From the NCBI GenBank assembly GCA_003250355.1, contig QKGS01000057.1, positions 40,988 through 104,987 on the forward strand: a stretch of DNA of 64,000 nt, in the 5' to 3' direction. The notes under the pieces are model-generated. The model did no database searches and was not told the DNA's origin. It was given only the letters and a program-made list of their open reading frames with translations. Source of the stretch: Bacteroidota bacterium (lineage in GTDB: Bacteria > Bacteroidota > Bacteroidia > Bacteroidales > SZUA-534). Position 1 is the stretch's first letter. Every line of letters starts with the position of its first letter. The position numbers and the translations under genes are program-made. Shown one piece after another: positions 44,798-53,309 of this stretch.

Positions 44798-47290
44798 CTA
44801 GTTTAAGATTTTAACCTCTACACGTCTGTTCTGTGCTCTTCCATCAGGTGTATCGTTTGGCGCAATAGGCTGATCGAATCCATATCCTTCATATTCAATA
44901 CGACTATCTTCAACACCTCGCGACACCAGGTAATTCTTTACAGTAAGAGCACGTTGCTTCGACAGCTTTTTATTCAATGCAGATGAGCCAACATTATCGG
45001 TATGACCCGATACTTCAATACGAACCTCTTCATTTTTAATAAGTAGTATTGCAAGTTTATCGAGCTCTTTAAATGATTCCGCCTTTAATGTTGCCTTGCC
45101 TGAATTAAACAGAATATTTTCAACAACAAACTTAACACCCTGTTTCATAGGCTTCATTATAAAATTCTTCATAAGAAGAGTTTCACCTTCCGAGAATTTA
45201 AAAGCCTCATTTTGGAAGAAATAACGTGTAGCATCTACCTCAAGTACAAATGGTCCCTGATCTGGCAATACTGCATTATATTTACCCGATATGCTGTCAG
45301 ATATTACAATATTAAATGGGCTTTCATCGCCAGGACGATAAAAACTCAATGCCCCCATAATTGATTTTTCTGTTTCCTCTTCATATATACGTCCGGTTAA
45401 CACATAATCGATTTTACTTCTTTTAAGAGCAAAATCTTTTTCTATAACCTTATCTTTTGTTCCTAAAACACTAATAGCGGCATTTTCGGCGAAATAGTCC
45501 TGAGCCGATACTTCAGCAACCATATCAAACTTATCTTCAAAAGTTACACTATATGCACCAGTACTATCAATTGAAGCAGTTCTTGCAAGTAACGAATCGG
45601 CATGAGCCATTTTAAATAATAGAGTTGCCTGTAAAGGCTCGCCTGAATCTATATCGGTAACTTTACCAACAAGAGTAAACGGATGTTTCAACATTTCCAT
45701 CTTAAAATCGAGCATAGTAGTTGCATGTTTCTCCGAAGGACAAGTGAGCTTCTGTGTTACTCCGCGATACTCAGGATATTGTGCTTCAACGGTAAACTCA
45801 CCTATATCTTCAAAGTTTACCATATACATACCAGATGCCTCGTCGACAACTGTAGTATGTGCAACCTGATTTTTTTCATCGTCGTACACTGTAATATTAG
45901 CAGGCAAAATTTTTCCTGTCTCAATATCTTCAACAGTACCAATTAATTTAAAAGGTCGTCGCGGGTCTGTTTCTATCTTATAAATATCAAGTCCACCATA
46001 ACCACCTTCGCGGATAGTGCTGTAAATAGCATACAATGGATCTTGTGTAGGATAGTAAAACAATTCATCGGCAGGACTATTAACCGGGTGTCCAAGATTT
46101 TCAGGTTCTCCCCAGTCGCCCATTGGGTTATTTCTATCTGTTTTGTATATATCAAAACCACCCATTCCCAATCGGCCATTCGATGCAAAATACATTGTTA
46201 ATCCATCTTCTGAAATATAAACCGATGCTTCGTCGAACTTGGTATTTATTTTATCGCCCATATTTACAGGCTTTGTTTTTATTTGACCATCTTCGTCGAG
46301 CTGAACATACCAAATATCTTTACCTCCTTCTCCACCTCGTTTATTGGTTATATAATAGCAGTTTCCATTATTATCTATTGCAATTTGGGTTTCCTTATAT
46401 GCAACCTCATTTAATCCCCATAATTTCTTTGGTTTCCTCCATTCATTTCTCTTTGCATTATATTCAGAAACTCTTATACTTCCGTTTTGTCTTTTACCTT
46501 TATACATATACAACCTGTTATTCTGGTAATCGTATCCTGCCAGTCCAACATTTTTACCTGAAGAAAATTTATTGTCCTCAATAACCCATTGAGCCGGTTC
46601 ATACAAACAATTCTTTGAAATTAAAAGCTGCTCATCGAACTTAAATCTTGAAACTCTTTTCTTTGGTTCTCTTTCGGGACGTTTCGATGTAAAATAAATT
46701 ACTGTATCATTTTTAGGCAGTATTGCACCATAGTCATCGTAATAGCTATTGATTAGCGGCCCCATATTTTTAATATATACTGGCAATGAATCTTTTTTCA
46801 TTAACTGTTGGCTAAAGTCACACTCTGCCAACAACTGATCGATTTTCTTTTGCTCTTCGCGCTGACGCCACTTTTTCAACGAATTCATATAATCGTTATA
46901 TGCCTGCTTTGCATTATCGTACTCAAAATTGTACTGATATGCACGCCCTAAAGCCAAATAGTAATCTTTTGCAACCGAAGGATCGCTCTCCTTAAAGTAT
47001 TTAAGGGCTCTTTTCTTGTCAGAAGTCCACAGACAACATATACCTAATTTATAGTTTAGTGCAACATTTGAACTGTTATAACGATAAACTTTGCTGTAAG
47101 ACTTTAATGCCTCATCGAAAGTACCCGGCCCTTTTTTATAATACTTCTGAGCCTTTTTGTAGTCTTTCTTAACCTGCTTAACATTGGTTGTGTCGGCAAA
47201 GAATTCTTTCTTTTTAAACTTTGGGTTTTCCTGACCCGACAACGCTACTGTTATTAGCAGAAAATAGAATAAATAGCGGAATTTCATCAT
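44798..47290 (-). CDS. PorE-like OmpA-family protein (TPR, PD40 propeller, carboxypeptidase-regulatory repeats, OmpA domain)
   Basis: An 830-residue envelope protein. Signal peptide; TPR-like repeats about residues 35-130 (YKLGICCLWTSDKKRALKYF); a PD40/WD40-type propeller about 175-440 with repeated strands such as YYITNKRGGEGGKDIWYV and TMYFASNGRLGMGGFDIY; three carboxypeptidase-regulatory-like beta domains about 450-700; and a C-terminal OmpA peptidoglycan-binding domain about 715-829 (VEVSGHTDN-like IRIEVSGHTDNVGSSALNK and SRIEYEGYGFDQPI). This order matches PorE, which anchors the type IX secretion machinery to peptidoglycan. Unlike PorE, no lipobox is visible and an additional pair of regulatory domains is present. 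It heads a three-gene operon. Confidence 0.8.
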   Translation of the reverse strand: MMKFRYLFYFLLITVALSGQENPKFKKKEFFADTTNVKQVKKDYKKAQKYYKKGPGTFDEALKSYSKVYRYNSSNVALNYKLGICCLWTSDKKRALKYFKESDPSVAKDYYLALGRAYQYNFEYDNAKQAYNDYMNSLKKWRQREEQKKIDQLLAECDFSQQLMKKDSLPVYIKNMGPLINSYYDDYGAILPKNDTVIYFTSKRPEREPKKRVSRFKFDEQLLISKNCLYEPAQWVIEDNKFSSGKNVGLAGYDYQNNRLYMYKGKRQNGSIRVSEYNAKRNEWRKPKKLWGLNEVAYKETQIAIDNNGNCYYITNKRGGEGGKDIWYVQLDEDGQIKTKPVNMGDKINTKFDEASVYISEDGLTMYFASNGRLGMGGFDIYKTDRNNPMGDWGEPENLGHPVNSPADELFYYPTQDPLYAIYSTIREGGYGGLDIYKIETDPRRPFKLIGTVEDIETGKILPANITVYDDEKNQVAHTTVVDEASGMYMVNFEDIGEFTVEAQYPEYRGVTQKLTCPSEKHATTMLDFKMEMLKHPFTLVGKVTDIDSGEPLQATLLFKMAHADSLLARTASIDSTGAYSVTFEDKFDMVAEVSAQDYFAENAAISVLGTKDKVIEKDFALKRSKIDYVLTGRIYEEETEKSIMGALSFYRPGDESPFNIVISDSISGKYNAVLPDQGPFVLEVDATRYFFQNEAFKFSEGETLLMKNFIMKPMKQGVKFVVENILFNSGKATLKAESFKELDKLAILLIKNEEVRIEVSGHTDNVGSSALNKKLSKQRALTVKNYLVSRGVEDSRIEYEGYGFDQPIAPNDTPDGRAQNRRVEVKILN

Positions 47291-47455
47291 AAGTAAGTTT
47301 TATGTAGCTAATTCTGTTTAATTAATTTGTGTAAAAACACCATTTAGTAGTTATTGTTTATTAATATATCAATTCCAATAAACAAACATTCTCATATTTA
47401 ATCTCTAAAAATATAGTTTTGATGCATAATAAAAAAATTATGTTGATGTTTTTAA

Positions 47456-47674
47456 ATAAAAAAAGCAGGCTGGGGAAGCCTGCTCTAGCAAAGGGAACAA
47501 ATGATTAATGTTAAACAACCGATTATTCCCACACAGAGCCTCCCTAATAAAAGTGAAGAAGTGACAGATGAAACTGTCTATTGAACTCATAAACCAACCA
47601 AAATTTACCATTATTAGGATTTAGGAAGCCTGTGATATTTTTATGTAATTATTTTACAGAACCTTTATCTGCTT
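47456..47674 (-). ncRNA. Candidate structured small RNA or long RNA leader, unassigned
   Basis: Reading leftwards, three stems abut with almost no gap. Stem A pairs 47611-47634 with 47532-47550 in three helices (CACAG/CTGTG, GCTTCC/GGAGGC, CTAATAA/TTATTAG; 18 pairs with bulges) and encloses a small hairpin GACAG-CTGTC (47563-47578). Stem B pairs GGGAATAA (47523-47530) with TTGTTCCC (47493-47500). A perfect 8-bp terminator hairpin (47464-47484) and T tract follow. A promoter-like TATATTTA precedes at 47681-47688. No reading frame fits the 534-nt gap. It could be a stand-alone sRNA (a 6S-like role is possible) or a leader/attenuator for the PorE-like operon starting at 47290. Identity is not known; limits are estimates. 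Confidence 0.6.
47464..47484 (-). terminator. Terminator of the candidate RNA
   Basis: AGCAGGCT-5 nt-AGCCTGCT, a perfect hairpin followed on the minus strand by seven T residues. No protein gene on this strand ends nearby, which implies a non-coding or leader transcript. Confidence 0.85.
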
Positions 47675-47680
47675 TAAATT

Positions 47681-47688
47681 TAAATATA
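47681..47688 (-). promoter_or_regulatory. Possible -7 box (TATATTTA) of the candidate RNA
   Basis: Seven of eight positions match TAnnTTTG-type promoters on the minus strand, with a TTG about 21 nt upstream as -33. It would start the transcript near 47674. Confidence 0.4.
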
Positions 47689-47824
47689 ATAAATGAATTA
47701 AAAAAGCTACAATATGAGGCAAATGTAAATTAATGCTAATAATAATACAAAATTTTATGCATTTATTATTTTTTTCACTCTATATAAATAATTGATTATA
47801 CATTTGGATTTTTAATAAAGGGAT

Positions 47825-48823
47825 ATGAAATTAAAATACATTTTAATACTAATAATTGCTTCATCGCTTATTTCGTGCAATTCAAAAAAAACAAAAACCA
47901 CTCTTCTGCCCGGTGTTTCAGGCAAGGCAGGCGAAGTGCTTGTAGTAATGGATAAAACTGATTGGAACAGCAATGCCGGAAACTTTTTGAAAGACATTTT
48001 ATTACAAGATGTTCCCGGATTACCTCAGAGCGAACCAATATTTAACCCTATAAATATTAGTACAAAAGCATTTTCTGAACTTTTCAGAATACACCGAAAC
48101 ATTATAATTACAGACATTAACTCAGAATACCGAAACAACTCATTTGCTGTTAAATACGACATTTGGGCTCAACCGCAAATGGTTATTTATATAAATGCCA
48201 AAAGCAAAAATGACTTGAATAGTTTACTTTCTGAAAATGAGAGTAAAATTTTAGGTCTATTGTTCAAAGCCGAAAGAGACCGCCTAATGAATAATTACCG
48301 CAAATACTCTGAAAAAAAAGTAATATCACGATTAGAACAAAAAATGGGAGTTAACTTAACCATTCCCAAAGGCTACACTTTCGATATGGATACAACGGAC
48401 TTTATATGGATTTCTCATGAACCACCTGAAGTTTCGCAAGGAATATTTATTTACCGCTTTCCATTTATTGATGATTCTACTTTTACGCAAAAGTATTTGA
48501 TCGAAAAAAGAAATGAGTTCATGAAAATGTACGTAAGTGGAGAAAGTCCCGGTTCATATATGACTACTGAAAATATGTTTCCTGCTATTTTTAAATCGTA
48601 CAATTGGAATAAAGAATACACTGCTGAACTCAGAGGACTGTGGAAAGTAGAAGGCGATTTTATGGGAGGACCATTTGTAAGCCTTAGCAGAGTTAACCCT
48701 TACGACAATATGGTATACACTGTTGAAGTATACGTGTATGCTCCCCGATACGACAAACGCAACTATATGCGACAGCTTGAGGCTATTCTCTATTCTTTTG
48801 AATTTAAAAAAGCTGAGAATTAG
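47825..48823 (+). CDS. DUF4837 family lipoprotein
   Basis: A 332-residue lipoprotein (lipobox LISC, Cys18). The mature part begins with a KTTLLPGVSGKAGEVLVVMD segment typical of DUF4837, a Bacteroidota family of unknown function. WISHEPPEVSQGIFIYRFPF and LRGLWKVEGDFMGGPFVSLS further match the family pattern. It is probably periplasmic, anchored to a membrane. Monocistronic, convergent with the ABC-F gene. Confidence 0.8.
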   Translation: MKLKYILILIIASSLISCNSKKTKTTLLPGVSGKAGEVLVVMDKTDWNSNAGNFLKDILLQDVPGLPQSEPIFNPINISTKAFSELFRIHRNIIITDINSEYRNNSFAVKYDIWAQPQMVIYINAKSKNDLNSLLSENESKILGLLFKAERDRLMNNYRKYSEKKVISRLEQKMGVNLTIPKGYTFDMDTTDFIWISHEPPEVSQGIFIYRFPFIDDSTFTQKYLIEKRNEFMKMYVSGESPGSYMTTENMFPAIFKSYNWNKEYTAELRGLWKVEGDFMGGPFVSLSRVNPYDNMVYTVEVYVYAPRYDKRNYMRQLEAILYSFEFKKAEN

Positions 48824-48850
48824 TAACAATCCCAATTATGAATAACTAAA

Positions 48851-50788
48851 TTAATCTTTCAAGGACTGAACTTCGTCAAGCTCGGCCGAAAGATTTTCCC
48901 AGTTATTCATTTCCACATCTAGTGATTTCTTAATCTCATCATATTTCTTATGAAATTCGGGATTTGAAACAACTTCACTATCCCCCATCATTGATTCCAT
49001 TTCCTCTAGATCAAGTTCAATACCCATTATTTTCTCTTCACACAATTCAATATTTTTCTTAGCCTTACGTATAAGTTTGTCTATCTCTTTGCGCTCCTCG
49101 TAGTTGAGTTTATTTTCAGAAGGCTTTTGCTCTGCGGCTTTAACCGATTCTTTTTTTACATTATTAAGCTCATTGAGTGTTTCAAGCTTTTTCCGTTCCA
49201 AAAATTCCTTTACCCCCCCCAAATGCTGCTTTGCATTCTTATTTTTAAATTCATAAACAGTATCAACAACACCATCGAGAAAGTCTCTGTCGTGCGATAC
49301 TAATATAACCGTACCGTCAAAATTCTGTAATGCCTCTTTTAATATATCCTTCGACCGCATATCGAGGTGATTCGTAGGCTCATCGAGTACAAGCAGATTG
49401 GCGGGCTCCAACAATAATTTAGCTAACGACAACCTAGCTCTCTCCCCTCCCGACAAAACACTTACTTTCTTTTCAATTTCTTCGCCTCTGAATAAAAAAC
49501 AGGCAAGTATATCTCTTATTCTTGTTCTTACATCACCAACTGCAACATCATCAATTGTTTGAAAAACCGTTTTATTGTCATTAAGCATTTCACTCTGATT
49601 TTGAGCATAATAACCTATTTTCACATTATGCCCTATTTTTAGTTCTCCGGTATAATCATGCTCGCCAATTATCACTTTTGACAATGTTGTTTTTCCCTCA
49701 CCATTCTTACCTACAAAAGCTACTTTACGTCCTTTCTCAATAACTATATCAATACCATTTAGTACCGTCTTTTCGCCAAAACTCTTTGACAATTGTTTTG
49801 TTTCAACCACAATTTGCCCCGAATGTGGAGCCGGTGGGAAGCGAAACTTCATTGCAGAACGGTCTATTTCATCGAACTCAATACGGTCAATTTTTTCAAG
49901 CATTTTAATACGACTCTGAACTTGAATTGCTTTTGTAGCCTGATATCGAAAACGCTCAATAAATTGCTCTATCTCTTCTATCTTTTTTTGTTGGTTTTCG
50001 TACGATGCTCTTTGTTGCTCAAGCAAATCGTTGCGCAGCTCCACATATTTCGAGTAATTAACCTTATAATCGTATATTTTTCCCAACGATATTTCGAGTG
50101 TTCTGTTTGTTAAATTATCTAAAAAAGCCTTATCGTGCGATACTACCACTACCGCTCCTTCATAGGTTTTAAGCATATCTTCGAACCATTGAATCGATTC
50201 AATATCGAGATGGTTAGTAGGTTCATCGAGTAACAAAACTTCGGGCTTTTGTAAAAGCACTTTTGCTAATTCAATGCGCATACGCCAGCCTCCGCTAAAT
50301 TCGCCGGTTGCTCTGCTAAAATCGGTTCTATTAAAACCTAAGCCTACCAATGTCGATTCCACATTTGCTTCAATGCTTCCTCCGCCTAACAATTCAAAAC
50401 GTTCGCTTTTCTCTGTCATCTGATTTATAAGATTCATATAATCGTCAGACTCATAATCGGTTCTGCTTGCTATTTGCTCATTGAGCTTAGCAATATCTTT
50501 TTCTAAAGCTTGAATTTCGGTAAAAGCTTCAAGTGTTTCTTTAAATACAGTTCTGGTATCAGAAACAGTTACGTGCTGTGGCAAATAACCTACCGATACA
50601 CCTTTGGGTACCGATACTATACCCGATGTAGGCGTTTGTTTGCCATACAGTATTTTTAACATTGTTGACTTACCTGCTCCATTTTTACCTGTAAGACCAA
50701 TGCGGTCGCGCGGATTAATTAAAAAACTAACATCGTTAAATAGGGGTACTGCTGAAAATTCGACCGTAAGGTTATTTACTGAAATCAT
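48851..50788 (-). CDS. ABC-F family ATPase (Uup/YdiF-like)
   Basis: A 645-residue protein with two ABC ATPase domains and no membrane segments. Walker A GLTGKNGAGKSTMLKI (about residues 35-50) and VGKNGEGKTTLSKV (about 345-358); signatures FSGGWRMRIELAK and LSGGERARLSLAK; Walker B VLLLDEPTNHLD and LLVLDEPTNHLD. The P-site tRNA-interaction linker lies between (about 240-320). A C-terminal coiled-coil (about 545-645) resembles Uup/YdiF. ABC-F proteins act on ribosomes or in DNA-related processes (Uup); the exact role is unknown. It has its own promoter at 50814-50821. Confidence 0.92.
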   Translation of the reverse strand: MISVNNLTVEFSAVPLFNDVSFLINPRDRIGLTGKNGAGKSTMLKILYGKQTPTSGIVSVPKGVSVGYLPQHVTVSDTRTVFKETLEAFTEIQALEKDIAKLNEQIASRTDYESDDYMNLINQMTEKSERFELLGGGSIEANVESTLVGLGFNRTDFSRATGEFSGGWRMRIELAKVLLQKPEVLLLDEPTNHLDIESIQWFEDMLKTYEGAVVVVSHDKAFLDNLTNRTLEISLGKIYDYKVNYSKYVELRNDLLEQQRASYENQQKKIEEIEQFIERFRYQATKAIQVQSRIKMLEKIDRIEFDEIDRSAMKFRFPPAPHSGQIVVETKQLSKSFGEKTVLNGIDIVIEKGRKVAFVGKNGEGKTTLSKVIIGEHDYTGELKIGHNVKIGYYAQNQSEMLNDNKTVFQTIDDVAVGDVRTRIRDILACFLFRGEEIEKKVSVLSGGERARLSLAKLLLEPANLLVLDEPTNHLDMRSKDILKEALQNFDGTVILVSHDRDFLDGVVDTVYEFKNKNAKQHLGGVKEFLERKKLETLNELNNVKKESVKAAEQKPSENKLNYEERKEIDKLIRKAKKNIELCEEKIMGIELDLEEMESMMGDSEVVSNPEFHKKYDEIKKSLDVEMNNWENLSAELDEVQSLKD

Positions 50789-50813
50789 ATAAAAAAGCTT
50801 TTCTAATATCGGG

Positions 50814-50821
50814 CAAAAATA
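50814..50821 (-). promoter_or_regulatory. -7 promoter box (TATTTTTG) of the ABC-F gene
   Basis: An exact TAnnTTTG match on the minus strand, 25 nt upstream of the ATG. Confidence 0.6.
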
Positions 50822-50931
50822 CTTTTTCTTTTATTATTTCACCCCTTATTTTTATTGAAATAGCATTAAAATATTCAACCGTTTGGAGTATTGAAATGAC
50901 TCATTTTAACACACCATAAAATATAATGCAA

Positions 50932-50939
50932 TATATTTG
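50932..50939 (+). promoter_or_regulatory. -7 promoter box (TATATTTG) immediately before the kinase start
   Basis: An exact TAnnTTTG match that overlaps codons following the ATG at 50926 and ends four bases before the ATG at 50944. The mRNA from this promoter would have almost no 5' leader, and it argues against the first ATG. Confidence 0.5.
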
Positions 50940-50943
50940 TATT

Positions 50944-51891
50944 ATGACAAAAGAGACGACAATTACTCTATACGGGAAAAATGATGAATACTATTTTAAA
51001 CCACATTCTGAAAATGCAAAAATCAGAAAAACCTCAAAGTTCAGTAGTGTTTTCAAAGGTATTTCCGGTAAGGGGAATGAAGTAATAATAAAAGCACTAA
51101 TTAAAGAGTTAGCATACGACCCCCTTGAAGTCGAATTGTTTAAAAATGAAACACAATGGTTCAACTCGCACCATAACATTATTGCCCCATACGAATATAT
51201 TTACCAAAACGGCAGGCACTATTTGATAATTGAATATGTACCGGGAATTGATATGGGTATATATATCAAAAAGAAAAGAAATATTCTACAAAAAAGAGTT
51301 AACCTGGCACTGGAATGCGGACTACAAATACTTGATGCACTTGAATTTATACACCATAAGGGAATAATTCATGCCGATATTAAACCTGCCAATATTATGT
51401 TGCTTAAAAACAATAAAGGGAAAATTGATATAGCAAAACCGGAATTTAATCTACTCGATTTTGGTATGATACGTGAAGCAAATATGCCTCCCCCTGTAAC
51501 AAATTCTCCTAAGCCACATTTTGTATTACGCTACTCGCCCCCGGAGCAAGTACTTAACTTTCATAATCTCACCTCATTCCATTCCGATATTCATAATTTG
51601 GCTCTACTTATGTACGAAATTATAATTAAAGAGCCGGTTTACAATTCTGCTATCTCAATGCTTTTAATTAATCTTCAACTTTCACACCCAATTTCAGTTA
51701 AGAAACAAATTCCGACTGAACTAATGAGAGTATTACAAAAAGCAACAACAAAGCCAAAATTCACTAAACCCCACAATCATTACAAACGCTCAGAAGCATA
51801 TAGCCTAGTAGAAGAGGCTGTTACTAAAAGATATCAGAGTGCAGAAGAGTTCAGAAAAGCATTACTTACCTTCAGAAGCAATTGTATTTAA
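50944..51891 (+). CDS. Serine/threonine protein kinase (Hanks type)
   Basis: A 315-residue cytosolic kinase. The ATP-binding Lys is in EVIIKALIKEL, the catalytic loop is IIHADIKPANIMLL (HRD reads HAD, with Asp and Asn retained), and the metal-binding loop is LLDFGMIRE. A conserved PPEQVLNFHNLTSFHSDIH segment follows (APE-like). The glycine loop is degenerate (KFSSVFKGISGKG). No transmembrane or sensor domain is present. It may be the counter-activity to the PP2C-type phosphatases elsewhere in this window, but no linkage supports this. The ATG at 50944 is preferred over 50926 because the promoter box overlaps the latter. Confidence 0.85.
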   Translation: MTKETTITLYGKNDEYYFKPHSENAKIRKTSKFSSVFKGISGKGNEVIIKALIKELAYDPLEVELFKNETQWFNSHHNIIAPYEYIYQNGRHYLIIEYVPGIDMGIYIKKKRNILQKRVNLALECGLQILDALEFIHHKGIIHADIKPANIMLLKNNKGKIDIAKPEFNLLDFGMIREANMPPPVTNSPKPHFVLRYSPPEQVLNFHNLTSFHSDIHNLALLMYEIIIKEPVYNSAISMLLINLQLSHPISVKKQIPTELMRVLQKATTKPKFTKPHNHYKRSEAYSLVEEAVTKRYQSAEEFRKALLTFRSNCI

Positions 51892-51899
51892 TATAATTT

Positions 51900-52003
51900 T
51901 TAGATAATTTTATAGTGTCGATATAAAAATATCAGATAATTTATAAGCATTTTTATTAAAAAATCAGATGATTTAAATATTAACTATATTTATTATCTGA
52001 TAA
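51900..52003. repeat. Iterated AT-rich motif upstream of the DUF4143 ATPase gene
   Basis: Three direct copies of a TyAGATrATTT motif (51900-51914, 51931-51945, 51963-51977) and an inverted one (ATTATCTGATAA, about 51992-52003) lie in the 175-nt gap before the gene at 52067 and its TAACTTTG promoter box. They may be operators, or AT-rich coincidence. Confidence 0.45.
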
Positions 52004-52040
52004 ATTATTATATAATCATATAAAATATTCGATATTTTAA

Positions 52041-52048
52041 TAACTTTG
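52041..52048 (+). promoter_or_regulatory. -7 promoter box (TAACTTTG) of the first DUF4143 ATPase gene
   Basis: An exact TAnnTTTG match 18 nt before the ATG at 52067. Confidence 0.6.
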
Positions 52049-52066
52049 TATATAAATTATTAGAAA

Positions 52067-53299
52067 ATGGATTATTCACGACCTATATTCAACAAACTAA
52101 TATCAGATCTTAAAAGGAAACAGTTTGCATTAATTATAGGTGCACGTCAGGTTGGTAAAACTACCGTTTTAAAACTAGTACATAAATATTTGCAAAATAG
52201 AGGTGATTATTCTTTTTACATAACGTTTGAGAATACCGAAATACTAAACGAAATAAACAAGCACCCCGATAATATTTTCAAATTCATAAAGCAAGCGTCG
52301 AACCCAATGAATCAAGAAGGAGAGTCGGCAAGAGTATATTTACTTATAGATGAAATACAATATGCAAAGAATCCGTCGAATTTTTTAAAATATCTGTACG
52401 ATACATATCAGGAGAATTTAAAAATAATTGCTACCGGTAGCAGTGCTTTTTATATCGACGAAAAGTTTAACGACTCACTAGCCGGCAGAAAAAATATATT
52501 CAGGCTCAACACCCTCGATTTCGATGAATTTCTACACTTTAAAAACCGCAACGATTTAGTTGATGAAGTAACCGAACTTACAAATAGGGCTGAATATATC
52601 TCGCTCAAAAAACATGAAATAGTTCAGCACATATATGAATATATGTTGTATGGCGGGTATCCCGATGTGGTATTGGAAAATGATATTGAATTCAAAAAAG
52701 AGAGATTATATGAACTGCGTAATGCTTATTTGAAACGCGATATATTGGAAGCCGAAGTAAAAAACGAAGGTGCTTTTTTTAAGCTTTTTGCTCTTTTGGC
52801 AAGTCAAACAGGCAATTTGGTTAACGCAAATGAATTGTCGCATGCAATACAGGTTAATAACATAACTGCAAATACATATATCAATGCGTTGCAAAAGTGC
52901 TTTCACATTACCCTTGTAAAGCCATTTTATTCAAATATAAAAAAAGAGCTAATAAAAATGCCTAAAGTTTACCTTAATGATTTAGGTATGCGAAATGCTT
53001 TGCTCAACCGTTTTTTTCCTATCGATGCCAGAGAAGATAAAGGGGCACTGTTTGAAAATTTTATTTACAGGTTACTGTTAAAAAAATATGACGAAGACAA
53101 TATAAAATACTGGAGAACGCAAGATGGTAAAGAAGTCGATTTTATTGTAAGTAACTCATTTATGGAAGGCGAAGCAATTGAAGTGAAGTGGAATTTACAC
53201 CAATTCAAAATATCGAAATACGAGAAATTCAAAACAGCATATCCAACTTACAAAATAAAATGTATTACACGAGACCCGTTAAATGTTTTCAATTATTAA
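52067..53299 (+). CDS. AAA ATPase with DUF4143 domain (first copy)
   Basis: A 410-residue ATP-binding protein. Walker A IIGARQVGKTTVLKL (about residues 22-36), Walker B VYLLIDEIQYAKNP (about 93-106) and sensor ATGSSAFYI belong to the AAA_14 domain. The C-terminal half (from about residue 200) is DUF4143, ending in a nuclease-like GKEVDFIV...AIEVKWN segment that resembles PD-(D/E)xK folds. Function unknown; such genes are scattered and often laterally acquired. It overlaps the GH3 gene's longer frame start but not the preferred one. Confidence 0.85.
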   Translation: MDYSRPIFNKLISDLKRKQFALIIGARQVGKTTVLKLVHKYLQNRGDYSFYITFENTEILNEINKHPDNIFKFIKQASNPMNQEGESARVYLLIDEIQYAKNPSNFLKYLYDTYQENLKIIATGSSAFYIDEKFNDSLAGRKNIFRLNTLDFDEFLHFKNRNDLVDEVTELTNRAEYISLKKHEIVQHIYEYMLYGGYPDVVLENDIEFKKERLYELRNAYLKRDILEAEVKNEGAFFKLFALLASQTGNLVNANELSHAIQVNNITANTYINALQKCFHITLVKPFYSNIKKELIKMPKVYLNDLGMRNALLNRFFPIDAREDKGALFENFIYRLLLKKYDEDNIKYWRTQDGKEVDFIVSNSFMEGEAIEVKWNLHQFKISKYEKFKTAYPTYKIKCITRDPLNVFNY

Positions 53300-53309
53300 T
53301 CCCAATATT

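Noticed and set aside
47456..47674. Assignment of the candidate RNA as 6S RNA, tmRNA, RNase P RNA or SRP RNA
   Set aside because: I could not recognise conserved core sequences of any of these; the length excludes tmRNA and RNase P RNA, and only a generic structured RNA call is supportable.
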